34,860 nt of DNA from an uncultured Bacilli bacterium (GTDB taxonomy: Bacteria; Bacillota_I; Bacilli_A; RF39; UBA660). The position numbers were made by a program, and so were the translations under genes. Below the pieces are notes generated by a model that made no database searches, was not told where the DNA came from, and saw only the letters and a list, made by a program, of their open reading frames with translations. Below, piece by piece: positions 7,127-15,050 of this stretch (positions within the stretch are counted from its first letter, which is position 1; each line of letters opens with the position of its first letter). Where the stretch lies: positions 1 through 34,860 of the forward strand of contig CALVSO010000013.1 of assembly GCA_944359055.1 (NCBI GenBank). The letters run 5' to 3'.

Positions 7127-9841
7127 ATGGATGAAAGTATTGAGTTTATTAATAAAAAAATACGAGATTTGAATATTAAAATTGAAAAAAATATTGATGA
7201 TTCAGTTGATAACAGGGGATATATGTCTCAAAATATTATCAAAAGTTTGAGAGATTTGGTTGAATATATTTCTTTTAAAGTTTATATTATTGAGAAAGAA
7301 AAAAGGTATATTGAATACAATCATGATAATAATGGTAAGGCAATTCGTTATATTAAATCTTTATATAAACATGATATATTAAAAAAATTTCATGCTTTAT
7401 TAGAAATTGGTCCATCACATAATAGTTATAGTGAAGATGGTTCAATTAGATTGATGGTTAAATACCAAGAATATCTTGTTGATTTGAAAAAATATTATTT
7501 TACTATGTTTAAAGAAAAAATATTAACTAATTTATATAAATTTCCTATATTTAAGATAGATCCTTCATTATATGATTATTATAAAGAAATATATGATAAA
7601 TTAATCCAAGTAAAATTTGATAATAATGAGATAGTATTAGGAAATGTATATTATATTAAGAAAACTAAACCAATAGCTATAGAAGATAGAGTGTTTTATG
7701 AATTAACATTAACACCAGCAACAGATTATGTTAACAAATTTAATAGAATTATTTTCTATTCTCCAATTAGAATTTCAGATAATTATGCCATTAAAATAGG
7801 TTATGTAAAGAAAAATATTAGATCATTTAAATCGGAGGTAGAAATTAAGATAATTAATAATTACGAAATATTTATTAAACCGGCGGAAATAAATAGTTTA
7901 TACAAAATATTTGGTATTAATAAAAGAGTATCATATCGAGCGAATGAATATGATTACTTTATGCAATTATTAAAGAATAATCATTGGACATTAAACCATA
8001 TTATTAATTTGAGTAATGAAGAGTTTGAAATAATTAAACAAGAATCATCAATTTATAATACACATCATCTTCTTGAATTATTTGAAATGATAAGAAATAT
8101 TATTATTAATAATAAACCTGGGTATAATGTTTTGAAATATTTAATTTATGTATTAAGAAATTCAGTAATAATTGATCAAATATCTGATGAAAAATGTAAA
8201 ATATTATCAGATTTATATCTGAAATATGGGTGTAATGTTTTTGAAACTATGCCTTATGCATCTTCATTAAATGGTCATAAAATATCTATATCAGATTTAC
8301 TAGAGATTATTGAACCGGTGAATAGGGAACATGAGTTTTTTGGGAGAAGAATAAATGATTTATGTAATTCGACAAATAGAATATATTTTTCTTTTAAAGA
8401 ATTAGGTTATGATGAAGAAGAAGGTAAAAAACTTATAAAAGAATTTAACAAACATGTTTACTATAAACATACAGATAGATATTTAGAAACAATTGGAAAT
8501 AAAGTCTATGTAAGAGGATTTGAAGAAAGTACAATAAAAATCATAGATATTTTAAAAAATAAAACTAATGAAAAATATGATGATTATACAGGTATGTATG
8601 ATATATTTGATACTTTTGGTGATTATGAGTTTTCTGATGGTATTAAAAAGAATATTTCTGAAAAAATATATATTAATTCAAAAGTGGGTTTAATCTATGG
8701 CTCAGCAGGAACTGGTAAAACTGAAATGATTAAAATAATATCAAAAATATTTGATGGTAAAAATATTGCTTTTTTAGCTAAAACTAATGCAGCACTAAAC
8801 AATATAAAAATTAGAGTTGGCAGAGAAGCTATGGATAGTTATGAATTCTATACAGTTGATAAATTTATTGATGATTCTATAAGAGATAATTATGATTTAA
8901 TAGTTGTAGATGAGTGTAGCATGGTTGAAAATGATATAATGCTTCAAATGCTAATAAAGAATAATTATGATTGTTTATTATTAGTTGGTGATATATACCA
9001 AATAGAGTCTATAGAGTTTGGTAATTGGTTTAGATTTGCAAAAGAATTAATTCCTGAAAATTCATATGAATTAACTGATAATTTTAGAACTACTAATAAT
9101 GGATTAAAAAAATTATGGTCTAAGGTAAGAAATCTTGATGATGGTATTACTGAAAAAACAATTGATGAGGACTATTCTGAAATTATTAGTGAATCAATAT
9201 TTGAGAATAGAGAAGAAGAAGAAATTGTATTATGTTTGAATTATGATGGACCATATGGTATTAATAATATTAATAGATATTTGCAAAGAACAAATGAAAA
9301 TGAATCAGTTGAATGGGGAATTAATACCTATAAAGTAGGAGATCCAATTATATTTAGTGATGTGAGAAGATTTTCAAACGTCTTATATAATAATTTAAAA
9401 GGAAGAATACTAAGTATTGAAAAAGATGAGAATAGTATTACATTTCAATTGTTTGTAGAAAGGAAGATTACAGATTTAGATTCTTTTGCAAATAGTATTA
9501 AAGTAATTTCTAGGAATGATGAAGGTTCAACTATTGAAATAAAAGTATTAAGAAAAGATGATGATGATAAAGATGATGATGTTGGATATATTGTTCCTTT
9601 TGTAGTTTCCTATGCTACTTCAATACATAAATCACAAGGTTTAGAATTTGATTCGGTAAAAATTATTATATCGGATGAATCTGAAGAAATGATTACAAAA
9701 AATATATTTTATACTGCAATAACAAGATCTAAAAACCATCTCAAAATATATTGGAGTCCTGAGTGTCAAAATAAAGTTATAAAAAATATGAAGGATTATA
9801 ATCTTAAGGATGATATAATTCTTCTAAAGAATAAACTATAA
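7127..9841 (+). CDS. Superfamily 1 DNA/RNA helicase with unrecognised N-terminal half
   Basis: This is an ATP-driven helicase or translocase of the RecD/UvrD superfamily, likely a defence or repair factor given its position. The 904-residue product has a helical N-terminal half (about 1-500) with no domain I can name; its first 60 residues include SQNIIKSLRDLVEYISFKVY. The C-terminal half carries Walker A GSAGTGKT (525-532), Walker B VVDECSM with D595-E596, ELTDNFRTTN, HKSQGLEFD (834-842) and YTAITRSK, all intact SF1 motifs. ATG 7127 is chosen for AGGGGGA seven bases upstream; an in-frame ATG at 7073 lies inside the upstream palindrome and before the promoter. The gene has its own promoter and is bracketed by twin palindromes, so it is a separate transcription unit. 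Its exact biological role cannot be assigned. Confidence 0.85.
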   Translation: MDESIEFINKKIRDLNIKIEKNIDDSVDNRGYMSQNIIKSLRDLVEYISFKVYIIEKEKRYIEYNHDNNGKAIRYIKSLYKHDILKKFHALLEIGPSHNSYSEDGSIRLMVKYQEYLVDLKKYYFTMFKEKILTNLYKFPIFKIDPSLYDYYKEIYDKLIQVKFDNNEIVLGNVYYIKKTKPIAIEDRVFYELTLTPATDYVNKFNRIIFYSPIRISDNYAIKIGYVKKNIRSFKSEVEIKIINNYEIFIKPAEINSLYKIFGINKRVSYRANEYDYFMQLLKNNHWTLNHIINLSNEEFEIIKQESSIYNTHHLLELFEMIRNIIINNKPGYNVLKYLIYVLRNSVIIDQISDEKCKILSDLYLKYGCNVFETMPYASSLNGHKISISDLLEIIEPVNREHEFFGRRINDLCNSTNRIYFSFKELGYDEEEGKKLIKEFNKHVYYKHTDRYLETIGNKVYVRGFEESTIKIIDILKNKTNEKYDDYTGMYDIFDTFGDYEFSDGIKKNISEKIYINSKVGLIYGSAGTGKTEMIKIISKIFDGKNIAFLAKTNAALNNIKIRVGREAMDSYEFYTVDKFIDDSIRDNYDLIVVDECSMVENDIMLQMLIKNNYDCLLLVGDIYQIESIEFGNWFRFAKELIPENSYELTDNFRTTNNGLKKLWSKVRNLDDGITEKTIDEDYSEIISESIFENREEEEIVLCLNYDGPYGINNINRYLQRTNENESVEWGINTYKVGDPIIFSDVRRFSNVLYNNLKGRILSIEKDENSITFQLFVERKITDLDSFANSIKVISRNDEGSTIEIKVLRKDDDDKDDDVGYIVPFVVSYATSIHKSQGLEFDSVKIIISDESEEMITKNIFYTAITRSKNHLKIYWSPECQNKVIKNMKDYNLKDDIILLKNKL

Positions 9842-9881
9842 AAAAAGTATATATAGCTACGTATCCTATATATACTTTTTT
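9841..9881 (+). terminator. Perfect palindrome terminator after the helicase gene
   Basis: AAAAAGTATATATAG (9842-9856), nine-base loop, CTATATATACTTTTT (9866-9880), extended by A9841-T9881 to 16 perfect pairs. The left edge touches the stop codon. Stem and loop length match the palindrome at 7046-7078. The A and T arms would allow termination in both directions. Confidence 0.8.
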
Positions 9882-10029
9882 AATGTTTGTACAGGTTCTG
9901 CACAGATATTTTATTTAATTTTGCTATGCAGGATTAAATGTTTTTAAATTATGTTCCTTGAAAACATTGATTTTAAAGGTATGATTTATAAATTATTGTT
10001 CGCCCACTGAATAGAGCGTTATATTTAAA

Positions 10030-10058
10030 ATTATAAATTAAAATTATTATGTTATAAT
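10030..10058 (+). promoter_or_regulatory. Extended -10 promoter of the mazG-like operon
   Basis: TGTTATAAT at 10050-10058 with a weak TTATAA around 10031. The ribosome site GGAGG begins at 10065, so the leader is very short. The rest of the gap 9882-10029 holds no recognisable feature. Confidence 0.55.
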
Positions 10059-10076
10059 ATTTATGGAGGTAATATT

Positions 10077-10394
10077 ATGAGTTATAATAAATTAGTAAGA
10101 GATAATATTCCAGATATAATAAAAAATAATGGGGAAATACCAATTACAAGAATATTAAATGATGATGAATATAAAATAGAATTAGAAAAGAAATTATATG
10201 AAGAATATCAAGAAGTATTAAATAGTAGTGGTAAAGAAAGAATAGAAGAATTAGCTGATATGTTAGAGGTAATGATTAGTTTAGCTAAATTAGAAGGTAA
10301 AGATCTAGATGATGTAATTGAAGTGGCTAAAGTTAAAAGATTAAAACGTGGTGGATTTAATAAAAGAATATATTTGGAAGGAGTTGAAAAATGA
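10077..10394 (+). CDS. MazG-like nucleotide pyrophosphohydrolase
   Basis: This is a small all-alpha NTP pyrophosphohydrolase (MazG/HisE-like), a class that hydrolyses nucleoside triphosphates to monophosphate and pyrophosphate, often for removal of aberrant nucleotides. The 105-residue protein begins SYNKLVRDNIPDII and carries the magnesium-binding pattern E42-E43-x-x-E46 followed by E58-x-x-D61 (EELADMLEV), ending KRGGFNKRIYLEG. This compact form resembles the stand-alone house-cleaning enzymes rather than histidine-pathway HisE, and no his genes are nearby. GGAGG precedes the ATG. The stop overlaps the next ATG (ATGA), so it leads an operon. The true substrate is unknown. Confidence 0.82.
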   Translation: MSYNKLVRDNIPDIIKNNGEIPITRILNDDEYKIELEKKLYEEYQEVLNSSGKERIEELADMLEVMISLAKLEGKDLDDVIEVAKVKRLKRGGFNKRIYLEGVEK

Positions 10395-10819
10395 TATTAG
10401 ATATAGCAATTATTATTTTTTGTATTATGGAATTAGGTAATGTTTTAATTTTATATTTTAAGCCAGATTCTAAATTAGGTAATGGAGTAGCTGTTTTTGA
10501 TGCTTGGAGAGATGTAAAAGAAGATAAAAATTTAGATTTATTTGCTCATTATATGGCTTATTGGGTAGCTGGTGTTAAGTTAATATTTATATTTTTATTA
10601 TTAGTTGTATTATTAACTGGTAATGAAACAACAAAAATATGGGCGGTAGTAGCTATGATTATTTCAATTGCAACTTATTTTTGGAAGTTACATCCAATTA
10701 TTAAACAATTAGATAGTTTAAATAAAATTAATCCTAAAGGTTATTCTAAAACATTAGGATTAATGATAAGCGGATTTTTATTAATGTTTTCCACAGCATT
10801 AATATTATATTTTGTTTAG
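10391..10819 (+). CDS. Small integral membrane protein, unknown function
   Basis: I do not recognise this 142-residue protein. It has about four hydrophobic helices: residues 1-20 (DIAIIIFCIMELGNVLILYF), 52-77, 82-99 and 121-142. A polar loop (KPDSKLGNGVAVFDAW) lies between the first two. It overlaps the mazG-like gene by four bases and is followed nine bases later by another membrane-protein gene, so the two may act together at the membrane. Base composition matches its neighbours. No catalytic motif is visible. Confidence 0.75.
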   Translation: MILDIAIIIFCIMELGNVLILYFKPDSKLGNGVAVFDAWRDVKEDKNLDLFAHYMAYWVAGVKLIFIFLLLVVLLTGNETTKIWAVVAMIISIATYFWKLHPIIKQLDSLNKINPKGYSKTLGLMISGFLLMFSTALILYFV

Positions 10820-10828
10820 GAGAAAGTT

Positions 10829-11621
10829 ATGAGATATATTGATAAAATAAAAAGAAAATATAAAGAAACAAAAGAAAAATCATTATTAGTTTATTTAATA
10901 TTAAGGTTTTTAGTTATTATATGTATGATATTAGAAATATTAAGAGGGGATTTAAATAATGCATTTTTATGTTTTTTATCATTGCTATTATTTACTATAC
11001 CAACACTTATTGAAGATAAATTTAAAATAGGTATTCCATCTTTATTAGAATCAATTATTTATTTGTTTATTTTTTCAGCTGAAATATTAGGTGAAATAAA
11101 TAATTTTTTATGGTAATATTCCTTATTGGGATACAATATTACATACTATAAATGGTTTTTTAGCAGCAGGAGTAGGTTTTTCATTAGTTGATATATTAAA
11201 TAAAAGTAGTAAAAACATTAAATTATCGCCTTTATATGTAGCAATAGTTGCTTTTTGTTTTTCTATGACAATAGGTGTATTATGGGAATTCTTTGAATAT
11301 GGAATGGATAGATATTTAAGATTAGATACACAAAAAGATAGGATTGTTAATGTGATTTCCACAGTAAAGTTGGATCCTAATAATGATAATAAAGCAGTTA
11401 TTATTGATAATATAAAGGAAACACATATTATAACTGATGATGATGAAATAGTTATTGAAGGCGGATATTTAGATATAGGTATAAACGATACAATGAAAGA
11501 TTTAATGGTTAATTTTATTGGAGCTGTATGTTTTAGTACGATTGGTTATTTATATATAAAAAATAGGGATAAATATAAATTTGCTACTAATTTTATACCA
11601 TATAAAGAAGGGAAGGAATAA
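10829..11621 (+). pseudogene. DUF2238/YjdF-like membrane protein split by a frameshift
   Basis: Two frames join into one protein of about 263 residues. The first runs from ATG 10829 through AEILGEINNF and stops at 11116. Removing one T from the T6 run at 11104-11109 continues as YGNIPYWDTILHTINGF, then LSPLYVAIVAFCFSMTIGVL and WEFFEYGMDRYL to TAA 11619-11621. The joined block FYGNxxYWDxxLHTINGF with GVLWEFFEY is characteristic of DUF2238 (YjdF-type) multi-pass proteins of unknown function (from memory). The break falls in the middle of the most conserved segment, so neither half should work. Ribosome site AGGAGAAAG precedes the start. A T-run length change fits slippage, phase variation or sequencing error. 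Confidence 0.8.
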
Positions 11622-11622
11622 T

Positions 11623-12585
11623 ATGTGTACATGTATTAATTTAAAAACAAAAGATCAATATTTTGGAAGAAATTTAGATTTAGAATATAGATTTAATGAA
11701 AAAATTGTTATAACACCAAGAAATTATAATGTAAAAAATATAGATATTAAATATGCTATGATAGGTATGGCTACTGTATCAGATGATTATCCTTTATATG
11801 CTGAAGCAGCTAATGAAAAGGGATTAGCTATGGCTGGATTATATTTTCCTAATAATGCATATTATAATGAACCTATGAAAAATAAAATTAATTTAGCGCC
11901 TTATGAATTTATTTTATATATTTTAGGTAATTATAAAAGTGTTAAAGAAGTAAAAGAAATTATAAATGATATTAATATAACTAATGTTAAATTTAATAAT
12001 TTACCTCTTGCTGATTTACATTAGATGATAAGTGATGATAAAGATTGTATTGTAGTTGAACAAGTAAAAGAAGGATTAAAAGTATATGATAATGAAATAG
12101 GGGTATTAACTAATAATCCACAGTTTTCTTATCATTTAACTAATATTAATAACTATATTAATTTAAGTCCTAAAAATAGAGAAAATACTTTTTCTGATAA
12201 AATTAATTTAGCTAATTATGGTCAGGGTATGGGAGCTATTGGATTACCTGGAGATAATTCCCCAGCATCAAGATTTATAAAAGCTGCTTTTAATAAATTA
12301 AATTCTATTTGTAATGATGATGAAGAAAGTTCAGTAACACAATTCTTTCATATTTTAGATTCGGTAGCAATGATTAAAGGTAGTGTAATTACAAAAGAAA
12401 ATAATTATGATATAACTACTTATTCTAGTTGCATGAATACAACTAAAGGTATTTATTATTATAAAACATATAATAACAATCAAATAACAGCTATTAAATT
12501 AAATAATATTAATATGAATTATGACAAATTAAGTATTTATGAATTAATTGAAAAGCAACAAATCAAACATATCAACTATTTATAG
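11623..12585 (+). pseudogene. Choloylglycine hydrolase/penicillin V acylase family gene with internal TAG
   Basis: Family members are N-terminal-nucleophile hydrolases that cleave bile-salt conjugates, penicillin V or related linear amides. The start is ATG 11623 after GGAAGGAA, making Cys2 the nucleophile once Met is removed (MCTCINLKTK), followed by FGRNLDLE with R16 and D19. Later come LTNNPQFSYH, GMGAIGLPGDNSPASRF and YYYKTYNNN. Codon 134 is TAG (12022-12024) exactly where the family has Trp in the motif LHW-(M/L)-ISD; frame and homology continue without a shift to TAG 12583-12585, about 320 codons, the normal length. One TGG to TAG change explains it. TAG also ends this gene and the one at 27093, so recoding is unlikely. 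The C-terminal piece could be made only by reinitiation at ATG 12025. Confidence 0.85.
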
Positions 12586-12606
12586 TGAAATATGGGAAAT
12601 TTTGTT

Positions 12607-12650
12607 ATTAGCAATCTATAGTTGACGCTGCCAATATAGAGTGCTATAAT
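12607..12650 (+). promoter_or_regulatory. hsp20 promoter with inverted repeat around the -35
   Basis: TTGACG (12622-12627), 17 bases, TATAAT (12645-12650) with TGC before it: a strong sigma-A promoter. It is framed by TAGCAATCTAT (12609-12619) and ATAGAGTGCTA (12636-12646), which pair at 10 of 11 positions. The arms contain TTAGCAATC and GAGTGCTAT, close to the halves of the CIRCE element (TTAGCACTC/GAGTGCTAA) but 22 rather than 9 bases apart. Confidence 0.7.
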
Positions 12651-12686
12651 TATAATGTAAGAAAAAAACTTACATGGTATAATTAT
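12646..12686 (+). promoter_or_regulatory. Long imperfect hairpin in the hsp20 leader
   Basis: ATAATTATA (12646-12654) and ATGTAAG (12655-12661), a seven-A loop, then CTTACAT (12669-12675), GG bulge and TATAATTAT (12678-12686). All 16 pairs match apart from the two-base bulge. The right arm contains TGGTATAAT, a possible second -10. It may be an operator dyad or an RNA hairpin. Confidence 0.6.
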
Positions 12687-12740
12687 TCATATTTGTGCTA
12701 TCCTAATCGTATAACACATTAAGGAAGGAAGATGATATAT

Positions 12741-13151
12741 ATGATGATGTTACCAAGAAGAAATGAATTTAATTTGTTAGATGATATTTTTGGAGATTTG
12801 AACTATACAGAAAATAAAATAATGAAAACAGATATTAAAGAACATAAAGATAATTATTCTATTTTAGTAGATTTACCAGGTTATAATAAAGATGATATTA
12901 AAATATCAATTGAAGATGGTTATTTAACTATAAATGCCACAATGAGTAAAAATGAAGAAGAAAAAGAACATGGTAAATTTGTTAGACGTGAAAGATATTT
13001 TGGTGAATGTTCAAGAAGCTTCTATGTAGGAGATAATATTGAAGTAGAAGATATTAAAGCATCATTTAAAAATGGTACTTTAAATCTTGAAATTCCTAAA
13101 AAAGAACAAAAACAAATATCTGAAAAGAAATATGTTCAAATTGAAGATTAA
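12741..13151 (+). CDS. hsp20: Small heat-shock protein, Hsp20/alpha-crystallin family
   Basis: This ATP-independent cytosolic chaperone holds unfolding proteins under stress. The 136-residue product has a short N-terminal arm (MMMLPRRNEFNLLDDIFGDL), an alpha-crystallin domain from about residue 30 to 125 (YSILVDLPGYNKDDIKISIE; the conserved FKNGTLNLEIPKK) and a short C-terminal tail. ATG 12741 is preferred because AAGGAAGGA ends 11 bases upstream; ATG 12732 is only two bases from that site. The gene stands alone behind a strong promoter with two dyads and ends in a terminator, which fits heat regulation. It sits next to two J-domain genes on the opposite strand, forming a small chaperone neighbourhood. 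Confidence 0.95.
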   Translation: MMMLPRRNEFNLLDDIFGDLNYTENKIMKTDIKEHKDNYSILVDLPGYNKDDIKISIEDGYLTINATMSKNEEEKEHGKFVRRERYFGECSRSFYVGDNIEVEDIKASFKNGTLNLEIPKKEQKQISEKKYVQIED

Positions 13152-13207
13152 ACAAATAAGTTAATATCTATTTGTTAAAAGAAAAGTATGAGATTACTCA
13201 TACTTTT
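13151..13207 (+). terminator. Double hairpin terminator after hsp20
   Basis: A first 8-bp hairpin AACAAATA/TATTTGTT (13151-13176) begins at the stop codon, then AAAAGTATGAG (13182-13192), loop ATTA and CTCATACTTTT (13197-13207), 11 perfect pairs. The A/T ends let the second act in both directions, useful between converging genes. The stretch 13208-13315 shows nothing further. Confidence 0.8.
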
Positions 13208-13315
13208 GTATTAATAAATTTAATTAATTATTGGATGCAATTACAAGATTAGAAATAGTGTTACAAGGAAAATAAAAATATTTCAAAATTATAATTTAAA
13301 TTGCGGAGAATAAAT

Positions 13316-13354
13316 AAAAAGAGGAATTTTTAATTATAAATATTTCCTCTTTTT
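13316..13354 (-). terminator. Terminator spanning the stop codon of the second J-domain gene
   Basis: On the minus strand AAAAAGAGGAA (13354-13344), a 17-base loop holding the stop codon, then TTCCTCTTTTT (13326-13316), 11 perfect pairs. The left arm encodes the last residues of the protein. Confidence 0.75.
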
Positions 13355-15006
13355 TTAATTTTTGGATCTTCTTGTCTGTTTATTTCTTTTGTTAATTTTT
13401 CTTTAATTTTATCAATAACATATAATATATTTTTAAAAGATTCAGGTACAAATTCATTTAATTCATAAGTATTGTGATTTTGAATAAATTCTATTTCATC
13501 ATTTGTTTTGTTATAACTAAAAGAAATAAAATCATTATAGTAAAGAATTATCTGATGAGGAAAAATTTTACTTCTTTTACCAGAAAAAATACATTTTTGA
13601 AGACATTCTTCTAATGGGATATACATTTTATAAAAATCCTCTTTTAACATAGTTTTTTTTGAGATAGAATTATAAATATATTTTTCAAATCCTTGAATGG
13701 TTATGTGATTATCATTTTCTTGTAATATTTCACCTATAATTATGTCATTTAAGCAACTATTTTTTTTATTCAAAACATAGATTTTAGATTTAGATGTTAC
13801 ATATTTTACCTTATTTAATATTACTCTATCATAATTATAATCAGAAAAAGTTAGTTCATTTAATTTTTTAAAACTATCTATTGATATTTCTCCTAACTTT
13901 AGTTTTTCAATTATTTCTAATACTTCATTAAATATATATGTTGCAATTTTTATATTTATAAATTGCTGTGGATAAATAAAACTATGTAATAGTTTAGTAT
14001 ATTTTTGAGTGATAGAATTAATATAGAATTCAATTATATTTGAATCTTTTTTCAAATCGTGTAAATTTTTAAATTTGATGTATACTGAATCATATTTTTT
14101 AGCTTCTTCAATTAAGTTGCTTGAGTAATTTATTTTTAAATTGTTGTATAACTCTTTAATTTTATTTTGAAGTAATATAAAATCTGTATCATTATAATTA
14201 AATTCTTGTAAAAAAGTTAATAAATCTTCTAATTTAATTAATGTTTGATTATATTCTTTAAATAAATCATCAATTTTCGTTTTTAAGTTTTCAATAAAAT
14301 TTTCATAGTTTAAATAATGTGAATTTTCAAATTTTTTAAATTGTTCGTTTATAATTTCATCAATTGCAATTTCTAAAGTATTATATTCAATTTTAGCTTT
14401 ATAAAAATATAAGTCTTTTTTAATTTTTGATATGTAAATATATTTTTCTTTTATTTTTAACAATTGTGAATAAAAATTTTCTATATTACAATTGTAATTA
14501 ATTGTTATTTTAATATTATTTTTGTCAATTTTATTTTGTTCAAAAAATTCATTTTGAAATTTGATAAAGATTTTTTTAATTATTTTAACGTATTTTTTAT
14601 ATTCTGAATCGATATTTTCTTTGTTAGAACTATTCTTTATTATTTCTTTGCTTCTTAATATTATATCATTAATTTCACTATTATATTTTGTAAGTAAATT
14701 TATGTTTGTTTCACATGAGAAAATTGTTAATTTTTTTAAAATTGATTTTTTATGTTTTAAAAGTTTTTTTTCATTTATATCGTCTTTTATTAGTAAATCA
14801 TCATTTATTTTTAACAAATTACAAAGAGTTGTTTTAGCTTCGTTAACTGCTTTTAATTTTTCAGCGGCTATTTTTTGTGTTGCAACATCTTTACTTTTAC
14901 TATCAATATAATATTTTTTCATTAAAGTTAAATAAGCTTGTTTTAATTCATTTTCTTTAAAATTTTCTTTTAGATTTAAAATTTTTAGAGCTTTATCTAT
15001 AGTCAT
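13330..15006 (-). CDS. J-domain-like protein lacking HPD, paralogue of the upstream gene
   Basis: The 558-residue protein begins with a DnaJ-like fold (DKALKILNLKENFKENELKQ, then KKYY) but the HPD triad is Tyr33-Ile34-Asp35, so it should not stimulate Hsp70 in the normal way. The middle (70-330) is helical, Lys/Glu/Asn-rich and likely coiled coil. The C-terminal 200 residues align clearly with the next gene upstream: EVLEIIEKLKLGEISIDSF versus EVLEIISKVRIGQIPIEDF, DDNHITIQGF-type versus DDYITIIGI, IPLEECLQKCIFSGKRSK versus IPLFICLRSSNFSGKKNK, and QIILYYNDFISFSYN versus TIILYHNDYIAFTYD. I do not recognise that C-terminal region as a named domain. No signal peptide or membrane span is seen. GAAAGGAAA precedes the ATG at 15006. 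Its gap to the upstream paralogue is 44 bases, so co-transcription is possible if the intervening terminator leaks. Confidence 0.8.
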   Translation of the reverse strand: MTIDKALKILNLKENFKENELKQAYLTLMKKYYIDSKSKDVATQKIAAEKLKAVNEAKTTLCNLLKINDDLLIKDDINEKKLLKHKKSILKKLTIFSCETNINLLTKYNSEINDIILRSKEIIKNSSNKENIDSEYKKYVKIIKKIFIKFQNEFFEQNKIDKNNIKITINYNCNIENFYSQLLKIKEKYIYISKIKKDLYFYKAKIEYNTLEIAIDEIINEQFKKFENSHYLNYENFIENLKTKIDDLFKEYNQTLIKLEDLLTFLQEFNYNDTDFILLQNKIKELYNNLKINYSSNLIEEAKKYDSVYIKFKNLHDLKKDSNIIEFYINSITQKYTKLLHSFIYPQQFINIKIATYIFNEVLEIIEKLKLGEISIDSFKKLNELTFSDYNYDRVILNKVKYVTSKSKIYVLNKKNSCLNDIIIGEILQENDNHITIQGFEKYIYNSISKKTMLKEDFYKMYIPLEECLQKCIFSGKRSKIFPHQIILYYNDFISFSYNKTNDEIEFIQNHNTYELNEFVPESFKNILYVIDKIKEKLTKEINRQEDPKIKKRGNIYN

Positions 15007-15050
15007 AAGTATTTCCTTTCTTTTAGTATGTGTATTCTAACATCATTATA

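Noticed and set aside
9882..10029. Riboswitch or small RNA between the helicase and mazG-like genes
   Set aside because: A few GC-containing patches are present, but no conserved motif or stable long stem could be made out by eye.
12022..12024. UAG recoded as an amino acid in the hydrolase gene
   Set aside because: TAG ends this same gene at 12585 and the gene at 27093, and RF1 is encoded at 19303, so UAG is an ordinary stop.
14561..14911. Plus-strand 116-codon open frame opposite the second J-domain gene
   Set aside because: It is Leu/Ile/Ser/Phe-rich, as expected from reading the complement of a Lys/Glu/Asn-rich gene, and lacks a start site.
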